A program made the translations under genes and the position numbers. The notes beneath the pieces are model-generated. The model was not told where the DNA came from. It did no database searches and was given only the letters and a program-made list of their open reading frames with translations. 64,000 nucleotides of DNA from Zunongwangia sp. HGR-M22 (GTDB taxonomy: Bacteria > Bacteroidota > Bacteroidia > Flavobacteriales > Flavobacteriaceae), in the NCBI RefSeq assembly GCF_027594425.1, contig NZ_CP115159.1, positions 2,407,001-2,471,000 of the forward strand. The letters are read 5' to 3'. Shown piece after piece: positions 44,634 through 54,156 of this stretch. The stretch's first letter is position 1; each line of letters opens with the position of its first letter.

Positions 44634-45674
44634 CTATTTAATAAACTCTATTGCTTTAACCTCAGCTTCATTTTTAGTATCAAAGAAGCCTTGTTCTTCC
44701 ATCCATTTATCGCTATAAATTTTACTCATATAGCGACTACCATGATCTGGAAATATCATTACCACCTTACTGTTTTCATCAAACTCACCCGCTTCAGCTA
44801 ATTGTTTTAATCCCTGCATCGCGGCTCCGCTGGTATAGCCTACAAACATTCCTTCCACCTTAGCAAGCTCTCTGGCAGTATGTGCACTTTCCTCATCTGT
44901 TACTTTAACAAACCTATCGATAGCATCAAAATCTGTAGCAGTAGGGATTAAATTTTTACCCAGTCCTTCAATTCGGTATGGATAGATCTCTTCGCTATCA
45001 AATTCTCTGGTTTCATGGTATTTTTTTAATACTGAACCATAAGCATCAATACCAATAATATTAACATTGGGATTTTGCTCTTTTAAATATCTTGCTGTTC
45101 CAGAAATTGTACCTCCAGTACCACTACAAGCGATTAGATGAGTGATTTTACCTTCAGTCTGATTCCAAATTTCAGGGCCTGTAGATTTATAATGTGCTTC
45201 AGTATTTAATTCGTTAAAATACTGATTAATATAAACAGAACCTTTAATTTCACTATGAAGTCTCTTAGCTACTTCGTAATAAGAACGTGGATCGTCTGCA
45301 GCAACATGCGCAGGACAAACATATACTTTCGCTCCCATTGTTCTTAGCATATCGATTTTATCTTTCGATGCTTTAGAGCTCACTGCCAAAATACAGTCGT
45401 AACCTTTAACCTGACTAACCATCGCAATACTAAAACCTGTGTTACCAGAAGTGGTTTCTATAATCGTATCACCAGGTTTTAAGATTCCTTTTCTTTCAGC
45501 TTCTTCTATAATATATAAAGCAATTCGATCCTTAGAAGAATGTCCTGGATTAAATGATTCTACTTTTGCATAGAAATCTCCTTTGAAACCTTCAGTGATC
45601 TTATTAAGTTGTACTAGCGGTGTTTTTCCTATAAGTTGTAGAACATTGTCGTACACCTGCAAATCTTCTTTCAT
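44634..45674 (-). CDS. cysteine-synthase/CBS-like PLP enzyme, possible cysteate synthase
   Basis: The 346-residue fold-type II PLP enzyme has Lys48 in NPGHSSKDR, the substrate loop TTSGNTG, and the SGTGGTISG phosphate cup. The C-terminus ([18 protein letters not shown]) resembles cystathionine beta-synthase more than ordinary CysK. It has no CBS regulatory domain. In sulfonolipid-making Bacteroidota, L-cysteate is made by such an enzyme from phosphoserine (or a related substrate) and sulfite. The neighbouring alpha-oxoamine synthase supports this. An ordinary cysteine or cystathionine synthase is the alternative. Confidence 0.78.
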   Translation of the reverse strand: MKEDLQVYDNVLQLIGKTPLVQLNKITEGFKGDFYAKVESFNPGHSSKDRIALYIIEEAERKGILKPGDTIIETTSGNTGFSIAMVSQVKGYDCILAVSSKASKDKIDMLRTMGAKVYVCPAHVAADDPRSYYEVAKRLHSEIKGSVYINQYFNELNTEAHYKSTGPEIWNQTEGKITHLIACSGTGGTISGTARYLKEQNPNVNIIGIDAYGSVLKKYHETREFDSEEIYPYRIEGLGKNLIPTATDFDAIDRFVKVTDEESAHTARELAKVEGMFVGYTSGAAMQGLKQLAEAGEFDENSKVVMIFPDHGSRYMSKIYSDKWMEEQGFFDTKNEAEVKAIEFIK

Positions 45675-45740
45675 AAATGAAGTTCTTTACGTTTTAAGCT
45701 TGGCTTATTTATAGCCAGGAAATAATGTTTCAAAACCGTT

Positions 45741-45748
45741 CAAAGTTA
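45741..45748 (-). promoter_or_regulatory. predicted promoter of the cysteine-synthase-like gene, -7 element
   Basis: The minus strand reads TAACTTTG (TAnnTTTG), 66 bp before the ATG, implying a roughly 60-nt leader. No good -33 element is visible. Confidence 0.45.
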
Positions 45749-45763
45749 AGGCAAATTTTTTAA

Positions 45764-47830
45764 TTATTCCTTAATTCCGGCTAAATCGAACAAAAAAGCA
45801 TATTCTTCGGCAACTTCTTTAAGCGCCACAAATCTTCCGGAAGCCCCACCATGACCGGTGTCCATATTTGTATGCAATAACAAAAGATTATTATCAGTCT
45901 TTAACTCACGTAATTTGGCAACCCATTTTGCAGGTTCCCAATATTGGACTTGTGAATCGTGCAAACCTGTAGTTACTAACATATTAGGATAATCCTGAGC
46001 TACTACATTATCGTATGGTGAATATGATAGCATATACTCGTAAAAATCTTTTTCGTTAGGATTTCCCCACTCATCATATTCTCCCGTGGTTAATGGAATA
46101 CTATCATCTAACATGGTGGTTACAACATCTACAAAAGGAACTGCCGCAATAACACCTTTGTATAATTGTGGCGCCATATTGATCACCGCGCCCATCAACA
46201 AACCTCCTGCTGAACCTCCCATAGCGAATAATTTTTCTTCGGAAGTATACTTTTCTGTAATAAGATGTTTAGAAACATCTATAAAATCGGTAAACGTATT
46301 GCGCTTGGTAAAAAGTTTACCATCCTCATACCAGTTTCTTCCTAAGTATTCTCCACCACGAATATGTGCAATCGCATAAATAAATCCTCGATCCAACAAA
46401 CTTAATCTTACGGTTGAAAAATAAGGATCGATGGTTGAACCATACGAACCATAAGCATATTGAAGTAAAGGATTATTCCCATCCTTTTGAACTCCTTTTC
46501 TATACACCAAAGACACCGGAACTTTAGTTCCATCCTCGGCAGTAGCCCAAATACGTTCTGAAGTATAATTCTCTTTATTGAAATTACCACCTAATACGGC
46601 CTGCTCTTTTAATACAGTTTTTTGTTTGGTAACCATATTAAAATCGACAACTGAAGTTGGTGTCGTCATCGAGTTATACGTATAACGAAGCACCTCTGTA
46701 TCAAAATCTGGATTGATAGAAGTATATGCGGTATAGGTTTCATTATCAAACGGAATATAATAATCATCACTTTCGTCCCAGCGAATAATTCTTATTTCAT
46801 TGAGTCCGTTTTTACGTTCCCCAATAACCAGAAAGTCTTTAAAAATATCGATATCTTCTAACAATACATCTTCACGATGCGCGATCACATCTTCCCAGTT
46901 TTCCATCTCTGTAGCTGAAGTTAATGTTTTCATCAACTTAAAATTCTGGGCTTCATCTTTATTGGTCAAAATATAAAAATACTCGCCAAAATGTGAAATA
47001 CTGTATTCTAATCCGCGTACTCTTGGCTGAATCACTTTAAATTCACCTTCAGGTTTATCGGCTTCTAAAACTCGGTACTCCGTAGTTAAAGTACTATGCG
47101 AACCAATGATGATATATTTTTTAGACTTCGACTTATAAACATAAGTATTAAAGGTCTCATCATCTTCCTGAAAAACCAGCTCGTCTTTTGCAGGATCTGT
47201 TCCTAAAATATGTTTATAGATCTGAAAGCTTCGCAAAGTCTGCTCGTCTTTCTTGGTATAATATAATGTCTTATTATCGTTAGCCCATGTAGAACCACCG
47301 GTTGTATTCTCTATTTTTTCTGGGTATAACTCCCCGGTTTCCAAATTCTTGATCTGGATGGTATATTTTCTTCGACTAACCGTGTCGGTTCCAAAAGCGA
47401 CCATCTTGTTATCAGGGCTCACATTTAACCCACCCAAACGATAATATTCGAAACCTTCAGCCATAATGTTCACATTAAACATCACTTCTTCCGGTGCATC
47501 CTGAGTACCTTTTTTTCTTGAAAATATTGGATAATCGCCACCCTTTTCAAACCTTGTGATATACCAATAGCCATTTAAGCGATAAGGTACAGATTGATCG
47601 TCTTCCTTGATCCTTGCCTTCATTTCTTCAAACAAACTTGCCTGAAAATCTTTGGTATGCGCCGTTTGCTTTTCATTATATTCATTTTCGGCATTTAAAT
47701 AAGCAATTACTTCTGGATCTTCACGATCGTTCATCCAGTAATAATTATCGACTCTAATATCGCCGTGAATCGTTAATTCTGCAGGTATTTTTCTAGCCTT
47801 TGGCGGCTGCACTTCTTTATTCAAAATCAA
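45764..47830 (-). CDS. ptrB: oligopeptidase B (S9A serine peptidase)
   Basis: The 688-residue protein has an N-terminal beta-propeller and a C-terminal alpha/beta hydrolase. The nucleophile lies in MGGSAGGLLMG, with Asp in TTGLHDSQV and His in DTGHGGASGR. Oligopeptidase B cleaves short peptides after basic residues in the cytoplasm. The frame begins at TTG (47830) because TAA lies four codons upstream and no ATG occurs before residue 33, which is already past the conserved IPAELTIHGDIRVDNYYWM start. A promoter element just upstream supports TTG 47830 or 47824 as the start. Confidence 0.93.
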   Translation of the reverse strand: MILNKEVQPPKARKIPAELTIHGDIRVDNYYWMNDREDPEVIAYLNAENEYNEKQTAHTKDFQASLFEEMKARIKEDDQSVPYRLNGYWYITRFEKGGDYPIFSRKKGTQDAPEEVMFNVNIMAEGFEYYRLGGLNVSPDNKMVAFGTDTVSRRKYTIQIKNLETGELYPEKIENTTGGSTWANDNKTLYYTKKDEQTLRSFQIYKHILGTDPAKDELVFQEDDETFNTYVYKSKSKKYIIIGSHSTLTTEYRVLEADKPEGEFKVIQPRVRGLEYSISHFGEYFYILTNKDEAQNFKLMKTLTSATEMENWEDVIAHREDVLLEDIDIFKDFLVIGERKNGLNEIRIIRWDESDDYYIPFDNETYTAYTSINPDFDTEVLRYTYNSMTTPTSVVDFNMVTKQKTVLKEQAVLGGNFNKENYTSERIWATAEDGTKVPVSLVYRKGVQKDGNNPLLQYAYGSYGSTIDPYFSTVRLSLLDRGFIYAIAHIRGGEYLGRNWYEDGKLFTKRNTFTDFIDVSKHLITEKYTSEEKLFAMGGSAGGLLMGAVINMAPQLYKGVIAAVPFVDVVTTMLDDSIPLTTGEYDEWGNPNEKDFYEYMLSYSPYDNVVAQDYPNMLVTTGLHDSQVQYWEPAKWVAKLRELKTDNNLLLLHTNMDTGHGGASGRFVALKEVAEEYAFLFDLAGIKE

Positions 47831-47849
47831 TTCAATTTTTTAACCTTGG

Positions 47850-47857
47850 CAAAGGTA
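47850..47857 (-). promoter_or_regulatory. predicted oligopeptidase B promoter, -7 element
   Basis: The minus strand reads TACCTTTG (TAnnTTTG), 19 bp before TTG 47830. It implies transcription from about 47846, which excludes any start codon further upstream. Confidence 0.5.
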
Positions 47858-47925
47858 AGGCTTCAAATCTAAATTCGTATTCACAGATTCACAATTTCTT
47901 AGATCAACTTCAACTTAGATTTTAC

Positions 47926-47933
47926 TAATTTTG
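47926..47933 (+). promoter_or_regulatory. predicted ybaB promoter, -7 element
   Basis: TAATTTTG matches TAnnTTTG, 27 bp before the ybaB ATG. Confidence 0.45.
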
Positions 47934-47960
47934 TATTTCTAACTAAAAAAGAAACCGACT

Positions 47961-48287
47961 ATGTTTGGAGATATGATGGGTATGATGAATAAGATCAAAG
48001 AAGCCCAAGACAATGTAGAAAAAACAAAAGAACGCCTAAAAACAGTACTTATTGACGAGCAATCTAGCGACGGACTATTAAAAGTGACTGTGACTGCAGC
48101 TCGCGAAGTGAAAAGTATCGATATTGCTGATGAACTTTTAGAGGATAAAGAACAATTAGAAGATTATTTAGTGCTTACACTTAATAAAGCTATCGCAAAA
48201 GCTTCAGATATTAACGAAAAAGAACTTGGAGCTGCTGCAAAAGACGGAATGCCAGATATTCCTGGTCTTGGTGATATGTTTAAATAA
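47961..48287 (+). CDS. YbaB/EbfC-family nucleoid-associated protein
   Basis: This 108-residue protein is of the small helix-strand-helix DNA-binding family. It starts [21 protein letters not shown] and has the conserved [18 protein letters not shown] strand region, then [16 protein letters not shown] and the Gly/Pro-rich end [12 protein letters not shown]. YbaB dimers bind and compact DNA. In many bacteria the gene lies next to dnaX and recR; here it is alone, divergent from oligopeptidase B, with its own terminator. Confidence 0.94.
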   Translation: MFGDMMGMMNKIKEAQDNVEKTKERLKTVLIDEQSSDGLLKVTVTAAREVKSIDIADELLEDKEQLEDYLVLTLNKAIAKASDINEKELGAAAKDGMPDIPGLGDMFK

Positions 48288-48361
48288 TATTTAGAAGTTA
48301 GATTTTAGAAACTAGATGTGAGATATTAGATTTTAAACTTCTTTGAAAAATTATATAAGAA

Positions 48362-48387
48362 AACCTGCAATATCGATATTGCAGGTT
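48362..48387. terminator. ybaB terminator
   Basis: A perfect palindrome AACCTGCAATATC / GATATTGCAGGTT with a T run lies 75 bp after the ybaB stop and 30 bp from the end of the converging peroxiredoxin-like gene. It is best oriented for ybaB. Confidence 0.88.
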
Positions 48388-48416
48388 TTTTGTTTCTTTT
48401 TTCTGATCATTAAGCT

Positions 48417-48932
48417 TCAAGCTTCACCGCGAGCGGGAAAATTTTTATCCAGTACAAAATCGACAGCCTTTAAAATCGCCTCGAACTCTGGTCTAGCAAA
48501 TGGCATAGATTGTATGCTCGCTGCGTAAACCGAATTATCTGGCTTAATTAAAAATAATCCAGGTTCAAAAAAGGCATCTGGTTCTTTATCATTTATCCCT
48601 TCAGAAATATAAAGATCCCATTTTCTCGCATCTTCAGTTAATAAACCGTAGCCAATATTTAGTTGATCTACCTCCCAAGATTCTAATGTTTTTTTCGCTA
48701 ATTCTTCAGTATTCGCACTTATGCAAATCACATCGATTCCACGCTCTTTAAATTCATCGATCTTTGAATTTAATTCGCTTAGATATTTCTTACAAACCGG
48801 GCAGTGAATCCCTCGATAAAAAACGATCATTGTAAAATTCTCTGGATTTGCATTTGTAATATCCCATTCTACACCCTTTGTGGTTTGAACTCTTAATTGT
48901 GGCGCTTGCTTTCTTGGCAATACATTTTTCAT
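48417..48932 (-). CDS. peroxiredoxin-like (AhpC/TSA) protein
   Basis: This is a 171-residue thioredoxin-fold protein with a CxxC-type site in FYRGIHCPVCKKYL. The conserved Trp/Asp-rich LTEDARKWDLYISEGIND region and the C-terminal RPEFEAILKAVDFVL helix match the AhpC/TSA-like group common in Bacteroidota. The CPVC pair makes a thiol-disulfide or peroxide-reducing role likely. The frame extends two codons upstream to TTG at 48938, but ATG 48932 is the better start. It has no signal peptide. Confidence 0.85.
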   Translation of the reverse strand: MKNVLPRKQAPQLRVQTTKGVEWDITNANPENFTMIVFYRGIHCPVCKKYLSELNSKIDEFKERGIDVICISANTEELAKKTLESWEVDQLNIGYGLLTEDARKWDLYISEGINDKEPDAFFEPGLFLIKPDNSVYAASIQSMPFARPEFEAILKAVDFVLDKNFPARGEA

Positions 48933-49034
48933 TATCAATAGCTTTTTTTTATTTATTTCAAGCTAAAGATTAATGATCGAAAATTGTATTAAAAGCTTTG
49001 TAAGCTTGCGTTAAGATTTCTGAAAATCTAAAAA

Positions 49035-50063
49035 TTACAGACTTATATTTTTTAATACTGAAAGGAACTTTTGGTGCATCTCTTCAGTATAATCCAAATG
49101 CGTTACAATCCTCAATTTTCCTTTACCTAATGCACTAATCCTAATATTATTTTTCTGAAGCGTTTTATTGAATTTATCTTCAGCTGAAGCATCCTTCAAA
49201 TTAAAAATAATAATATTTGTCTCAACAGGTTCTACTTCACCAATGTAAGATTGCGCTCTTAATATTTCAGCAATTTCACTAGCTCTTTTATGATCTTCAG
49301 CTAAGCGATCTACGTGATTATCCAAGGCATAAATCCCTGCTGCAGCCATAAAACCAACCTGACGCATACCGCCTCCTAAAATTTTACGTACGCGCATTGC
49401 ACCTTTCATAAGATCTTTATTACCAATTAAAACAGATCCCATAGGAATTCCCAATCCTTTAGAAAGACATACTGAAATGGTATCGAATAGCTTTCCATAT
49501 TCTTTAGGAGATTCTCCTTTTGCCACCAATGCATTAAACAATCTGGCACCATCTAAATGCAAACCAAGATTATGTGTATTACAGACCTTTCTAATCTTTT
49601 TGATCTCTTCAATATCGTAACAAGCGCCGCCTCCTTTGTTTGTTGTATTTTCTAAACAAACTAAGGTTGTAAGCGGACTATGATAAAAATCTGGTGGATT
49701 TATATTCTCCTCTACCTGCGCGGCCGTGATCATGCCACGATGACCATCCACCAGTTTGCAACTTACGCCACTATTAAAACTAGCCCCGCCACCTTCGTAA
49801 TTATAAACATGCGCCCATTTATCACAAATTAACTGATCGGCTGGTTGCGTATGCAATTTTATCGCAGCTTGATTGGCCATACTCCCGGTAGGAAAAAACA
49901 ACGCCTCATCTTTCCCAAAAAGCTTAGCTAATTTTTCTTCTAAAGCATTTACTGAAGGATCTTCCTTATAAACATCGTCGCCAACCTCAGCATTCATCAT
50001 CGCCTTTAGCATTCCTTTGGTTGGTCTGGTTACCGTGTCACTTCTTAAATCTATTTCGCTCAT
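49035..50063 (-). CDS. ltaE: low-specificity L-threonine aldolase
   Basis: The 342-residue fold-type I PLP enzyme cleaves L-threonine/allo-threonine to glycine and acetaldehyde. It has the N-terminal IDLRSDTVTRPTKGMLKAM signature, a PLP-binding LHLDGARLFNA segment, and the PLP lysine in SVCLSKGLGIPMGSVL. The subunit length is normal. It starts 19 bp downstream of the metalloprotease gene, so the two genes may be co-transcribed. Confidence 0.94.
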   Translation of the reverse strand: MSEIDLRSDTVTRPTKGMLKAMMNAEVGDDVYKEDPSVNALEEKLAKLFGKDEALFFPTGSMANQAAIKLHTQPADQLICDKWAHVYNYEGGGASFNSGVSCKLVDGHRGMITAAQVEENINPPDFYHSPLTTLVCLENTTNKGGGACYDIEEIKKIRKVCNTHNLGLHLDGARLFNALVAKGESPKEYGKLFDTISVCLSKGLGIPMGSVLIGNKDLMKGAMRVRKILGGGMRQVGFMAAAGIYALDNHVDRLAEDHKRASEIAEILRAQSYIGEVEPVETNIIIFNLKDASAEDKFNKTLQKNNIRISALGKGKLRIVTHLDYTEEMHQKFLSVLKNISL

Positions 50064-50081
50064 AAAATCTATTCTCGTTTT

Positions 50082-52481
50082 CTATAATCTTGTACACATA
50101 AAACTTCCTATTGGTGAACCATCGGGAATTTTAGGTGCATCTGGCATTGGCTCGAACTCTCCCGGTTTATCCATAAACCGCTCAATTTCTTCAAGCATTT
50201 GCTCGTACATTGCACCATCTTCATCATCTAACCAATCTTCTAATTCAGCTAACTTATAATTCACCTCAGCTTTCACCAAAGGAGTTGTATTTTTACTTAC
50301 TGCTAAGTTAAATAAATGCTGCAGGACATTATAATTTATAGTTTCCTGTGCTGCACGCAAATAAGAATCTTTAGGTTGATATTGGATAGTTTCAGCGATT
50401 AATTTTTCAAGCAAATCCCTTAATCCTAATTGCTTTTTATTTAAAGATTTTTGCTGAATTAACCTGGCCATACGTTCTGGATTCAGCAATAAACTCAGCG
50501 TCATATCGCTGGCTGTAGCCGGTGCTCCCAAAGCATCGAAAGCTACACCAGTATTACTTTTGAAAGATTCTCGCGATCTGCCGTAACCAAAAGCTCTTGG
50601 CGGGAAAAGCGATAATTTTTCTTGCGGAACAGCTAGCGTTTCTGCTTTTAGTGTTTTTAACAGCGCATCTAAAGCCGGTTTTTGACGTTTTGGAGATAAA
50701 GTTTCAACAATTTTTTCAGCACCGCCTTTTACCGCGTAATTATAATCCAAACCACCAATTAATTTACTTACCGCTTCCGTTTGATATCTATGGAAAAAAT
50801 ATAAGGGTACAAAAACATCTTCTAATACTGAATATGGTTCGTTTGTTCTGAAATTATCTTCAGAAAAATTATCTATCGCTTTTTGACGAATTTCGAGTAC
50901 GTTTTTTAATTCCGCGGTAACATCTTTTCCGTTATCCCATAAATGAGCATTAACATGTGCTCCGCTTTGTGCTCTGGCATCACTATCGCTTATAAACTGA
51001 ATTCCCTGATCGTAAGCTTCCTGAATAATCGAATTCAAATATGCCCTTTCTGAAGTTTCCTTCGGCATATCAGAATATGCATATTTTACGATCAATTTAT
51101 CCCATTCTCCAATATTGGTGTCGTAAGCATCTGCAGCGCTTATCTCTCCGTTTTCTATCCTGAATTGCGGATGCGGATAATCCATCACTGAAGCTCTATC
51201 ACTAACACTAGCTGCAAAATTATGTGCAAAACCTAAAGTGTGCCCCACTTCGTGAGCCGCAAGTTGACGGATTCTGGCAATGGCCATTCCCATCATTTTA
51301 TCGTGATTTTTATCGCTTTCAGCAAAAGGTTTATTTAGCAGTGCCTGAGCGATCATAAAATCCTGGCGAATTCTTAAACTTCCTAAACTTACATGTCCTT
51401 TAATGATCTCTCCCGTTCTTGGATCAATAACGCTAGCACCATAACTCCATCCTCTAGTTGAACGATGTACCCACTGAATTACATTATATCTAACATCTAA
51501 AGGATCTGCATCTTCTGGCAACAATTTTACCTGAAAAGCTTCTTTATATCCTATAGCTTCGTAAGCCTGGTTCCACCAACGTGCACCTTCTAAAAGCGCT
51601 GATCTAACCGGTTCTGGTGTTCCGGGATCTAAATAATAAATAATTGGTTGTTTTGCTTCACTAACTTCAGCCTCTGGATATTTTTTTTCTAAACGGTGTC
51701 GAACGGCATATCTTTTTAAAATTGGCTCGTAAACCGGCGTTGCATAATCGTAATACGAAACTGAATTTACCCCACTGCGCGGATCAAAAAGTCGTTTTTC
51801 ATACTTATCATCTGGCAATTCTACAAAAGAATAATGCTGAATAAGGCTAATATTGGCCGCATCTGGCACTACACTTCTTACTGTTCCGCTTTTTGGGGAA
51901 CCTTCAAAAGTTAGCAAACTCTCAAATTCAACATTCTTAGGAAAAGCTTTAGTTCGATCTAGCTGTAATGCGCTTTTATTTTTACTTATTTTATAACTTC
52001 CGTAGTCACCACGTTTTAAACGCTCTGCAACACCATGCGCATCTTCCATAATAAAAGGTGTAAGATCGATAATAAAAGTATCGTCTTTTTCTTCTTTTAT
52101 TTCGAAACCATAGATTACGGATTTTGCAAAAGCTTCTTCTATACTCTGTTTTTCCAGTTCATTATCGGTCACCGCGCGATAACGCTGATTGGGTTCTACC
52201 AACAATAATTTATCGCCGGCGCGCTGAAATTTTACTACAGATGCGCCGCCTAACTGGCCGCGATCTAATCCTATATCGTTACTTCCTACTCCGCTTCTTA
52301 AAGCATGATTGTATAAAAACAGGCTGTCTAATTTATCTACTTCAAGATAGATTTCATCGGTTTTTTGATTATAGTAAAAATTGAAGAAACCTTCGTATTT
52401 ATTAAGATCTTCTTTTTCTTTCAGAAATTGACTAAAGATAGATTGTGTAAATAATAAAGTAAGTAATAGTATTCTCTTCAT
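50082..52481 (-). CDS. exported zinc-dependent metalloprotease (DUF5117/DUF5118 type)
   Basis: The roughly 800-residue protein has a signal peptide (MKRILLLTLLFTQSIFSQ). A large N-terminal region (about 20-300) of the type annotated as DUF5117/5118 follows. The zinc motif is HEVGHTLGFAHN, an extended HExxHxxGxxH as in metzincin-like proteases, after IRQLAA. A C-terminal region with helices ends near PDGSPIGSFMCTRL. Such proteins are common in Bacteroidota and uncharacterised. The open frame begins 7 codons earlier (ATG 52502), but ATG 52481 begins the signal peptide. It is divergent from the ATP-grasp cluster. Confidence 0.88.
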   Translation of the reverse strand: MKRILLLTLLFTQSIFSQFLKEKEDLNKYEGFFNFYYNQKTDEIYLEVDKLDSLFLYNHALRSGVGSNDIGLDRGQLGGASVVKFQRAGDKLLLVEPNQRYRAVTDNELEKQSIEEAFAKSVIYGFEIKEEKDDTFIIDLTPFIMEDAHGVAERLKRGDYGSYKISKNKSALQLDRTKAFPKNVEFESLLTFEGSPKSGTVRSVVPDAANISLIQHYSFVELPDDKYEKRLFDPRSGVNSVSYYDYATPVYEPILKRYAVRHRLEKKYPEAEVSEAKQPIIYYLDPGTPEPVRSALLEGARWWNQAYEAIGYKEAFQVKLLPEDADPLDVRYNVIQWVHRSTRGWSYGASVIDPRTGEIIKGHVSLGSLRIRQDFMIAQALLNKPFAESDKNHDKMMGMAIARIRQLAAHEVGHTLGFAHNFAASVSDRASVMDYPHPQFRIENGEISAADAYDTNIGEWDKLIVKYAYSDMPKETSERAYLNSIIQEAYDQGIQFISDSDARAQSGAHVNAHLWDNGKDVTAELKNVLEIRQKAIDNFSEDNFRTNEPYSVLEDVFVPLYFFHRYQTEAVSKLIGGLDYNYAVKGGAEKIVETLSPKRQKPALDALLKTLKAETLAVPQEKLSLFPPRAFGYGRSRESFKSNTGVAFDALGAPATASDMTLSLLLNPERMARLIQQKSLNKKQLGLRDLLEKLIAETIQYQPKDSYLRAAQETINYNVLQHLFNLAVSKNTTPLVKAEVNYKLAELEDWLDDEDGAMYEQMLEEIERFMDKPGEFEPMPDAPKIPDGSPIGSFMCTRL

Positions 52482-52680
52482 AAAAAAATGGTTTAAAGAC
52501 ATTCAAATTTAATTTTTAAAATCACTTAAGAAAACCACTTCAATCATTAATACCACTAAATATTAATTTCATACAAAACAAGCTTTTATTTTAAGGACAT
52601 TTCAACACAAAAGTTAATTAATACCAAATAACTAACGCTTTGAACTGAAAAAATGAGTATTTTAAGTCAAAATATTTTCT

Positions 52681-54147
52681 ATGAGTCCAAACACTAACCA
52701 ACCAAGCTTTTCTTCTTACCGAAAAGACGATAATTTTTTTGACGAAATTTTCACCAAGGACAATAAAGTCAAGGAAGTATACAAAACGCTTTTAGACATT
52801 TATAGCGGTCATTCTGTTCAGGATTTTGCAAAGTTAAATGAGAAAGCCAAAGCTTCTTTCTTTAACCAAGGAATTACTTTTCAGGTTTACGGGGAACATG
52901 AAACCAAGGAAAAAGTTTTTCCTTTCGATCTTTTTCCAAGAATTATTGATCATGAAGAATGGAATATTATTGAAAAAGGAGTACTGCAGCGTAGCAAAGC
53001 GCTTAATCATTTTTTATGGGACATTTATCATGATAAAAAAATATTGAAACAAGGCATTGTACCTTTAGATTTAATTAACTCGTCCGTAAATTATTTAGAT
53101 CAAATGCAAGGGATCGATCCACCTGGTGGTATTTACAATCATATAAGTGGGACCGATCTTATTAAACACTCAGATGGTAAATATTATGTTTTAGAAGACA
53201 ATATTAGATGCCCTTCTGGTGTAAGCTATGTTATTTGTAATAGGACCGCACTTAAGCGCGCATTGTTTGGTGTTTTTAATCATTATCAAACACATACCGT
53301 TACCGATTATGCAGAAAATCTTTTAGAAATCATGGAATCGGTAAAACCAAAAGGCGTGGATACTCCAACTTGTGTAGTAATTACACCGGGAATTTATAAT
53401 TCGGCTTACTATGAGCATTCTTATTTAGCAAAAGCCATGGGTGTAGAGCTTGTAGAAGGTAGAGACCTTTTTGTAGAGAATGATTTTGTATATATGCGTA
53501 CAATTAACGGGCCTAAAAAGGTGGATGTTATCTATCGTAGAATAGATGATATTTTTATGGATCCGTTAGAATTTCGACCAGATTCAACTTTAGGAGTTCC
53601 CGGTTTATTATCTGCTTACAAATTAGGAAATGTTTGTTTAGTAAATGCTCCAGGAACTGGAGTTGCAGATGATAAAGCGGTATACACCTATATGCCAGAA
53701 ATAATTAAATATTATTTAGATGAAGAACCAATTCTAAATAATGTACACACCTACCACTGTAGCAGACCAGATGAACTAAAATATGTTTTAGAGAATATAG
53801 AAAAACTGGTTGTAAAACCCGTAGATGAAGCTGGAGGATATGGTATTTCTATAGGAAATAAACTTACCAAAGAAGAAATAGAACGTGTAAAAACTGTAAT
53901 TAAGGAAAATCCAAGAAAGTATATCGCACAACCAATAATGTCTCTTTCTGTTCATGCAACGTATATTGAAGACAACCAAAGTTTTGAACCCAGGCATGTC
54001 GATCTTAGAACATTTTGCTTACTAGGCAAAGACACCAACTTTGTTTTAAAAGGAGGCCTAACGCGAGTTGCACTAAAAAAAGGAAATCTAATTGTAAATA
54101 GCTCTCAGGGAGGTGGATCTAAAGATACCTGGGTATTAAAAAAATAA
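52681..54147 (+). CDS. circularly permuted type 2 ATP-grasp protein
   Basis: The 488-residue protein belongs to the circularly permuted ATP-grasp family 2. Features seen are VLEDNIRCPSGVSYVICNRTALK, GRDLFVENDFVYMRT, the DVIYRRIDDIFMDPLEFRPDS block, NAPGTGVADDKAVYTYMP and LVVKPVDEAGGYGI. ATP-grasp enzymes form amide or thioester-type bonds with acyl-phosphate intermediates. Members sit with alpha-E and transglutaminase-like proteins in many genomes and are predicted to make or tag peptides, but the substrate is unknown. It leads a three-gene set with 9-bp and 44-bp gaps. Confidence 0.92.
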   Translation: MSPNTNQPSFSSYRKDDNFFDEIFTKDNKVKEVYKTLLDIYSGHSVQDFAKLNEKAKASFFNQGITFQVYGEHETKEKVFPFDLFPRIIDHEEWNIIEKGVLQRSKALNHFLWDIYHDKKILKQGIVPLDLINSSVNYLDQMQGIDPPGGIYNHISGTDLIKHSDGKYYVLEDNIRCPSGVSYVICNRTALKRALFGVFNHYQTHTVTDYAENLLEIMESVKPKGVDTPTCVVITPGIYNSAYYEHSYLAKAMGVELVEGRDLFVENDFVYMRTINGPKKVDVIYRRIDDIFMDPLEFRPDSTLGVPGLLSAYKLGNVCLVNAPGTGVADDKAVYTYMPEIIKYYLDEEPILNNVHTYHCSRPDELKYVLENIEKLVVKPVDEAGGYGISIGNKLTKEEIERVKTVIKENPRKYIAQPIMSLSVHATYIEDNQSFEPRHVDLRTFCLLGKDTNFVLKGGLTRVALKKGNLIVNSSQGGGSKDTWVLKK

Positions 54148-54156
54148 AATTATAAT

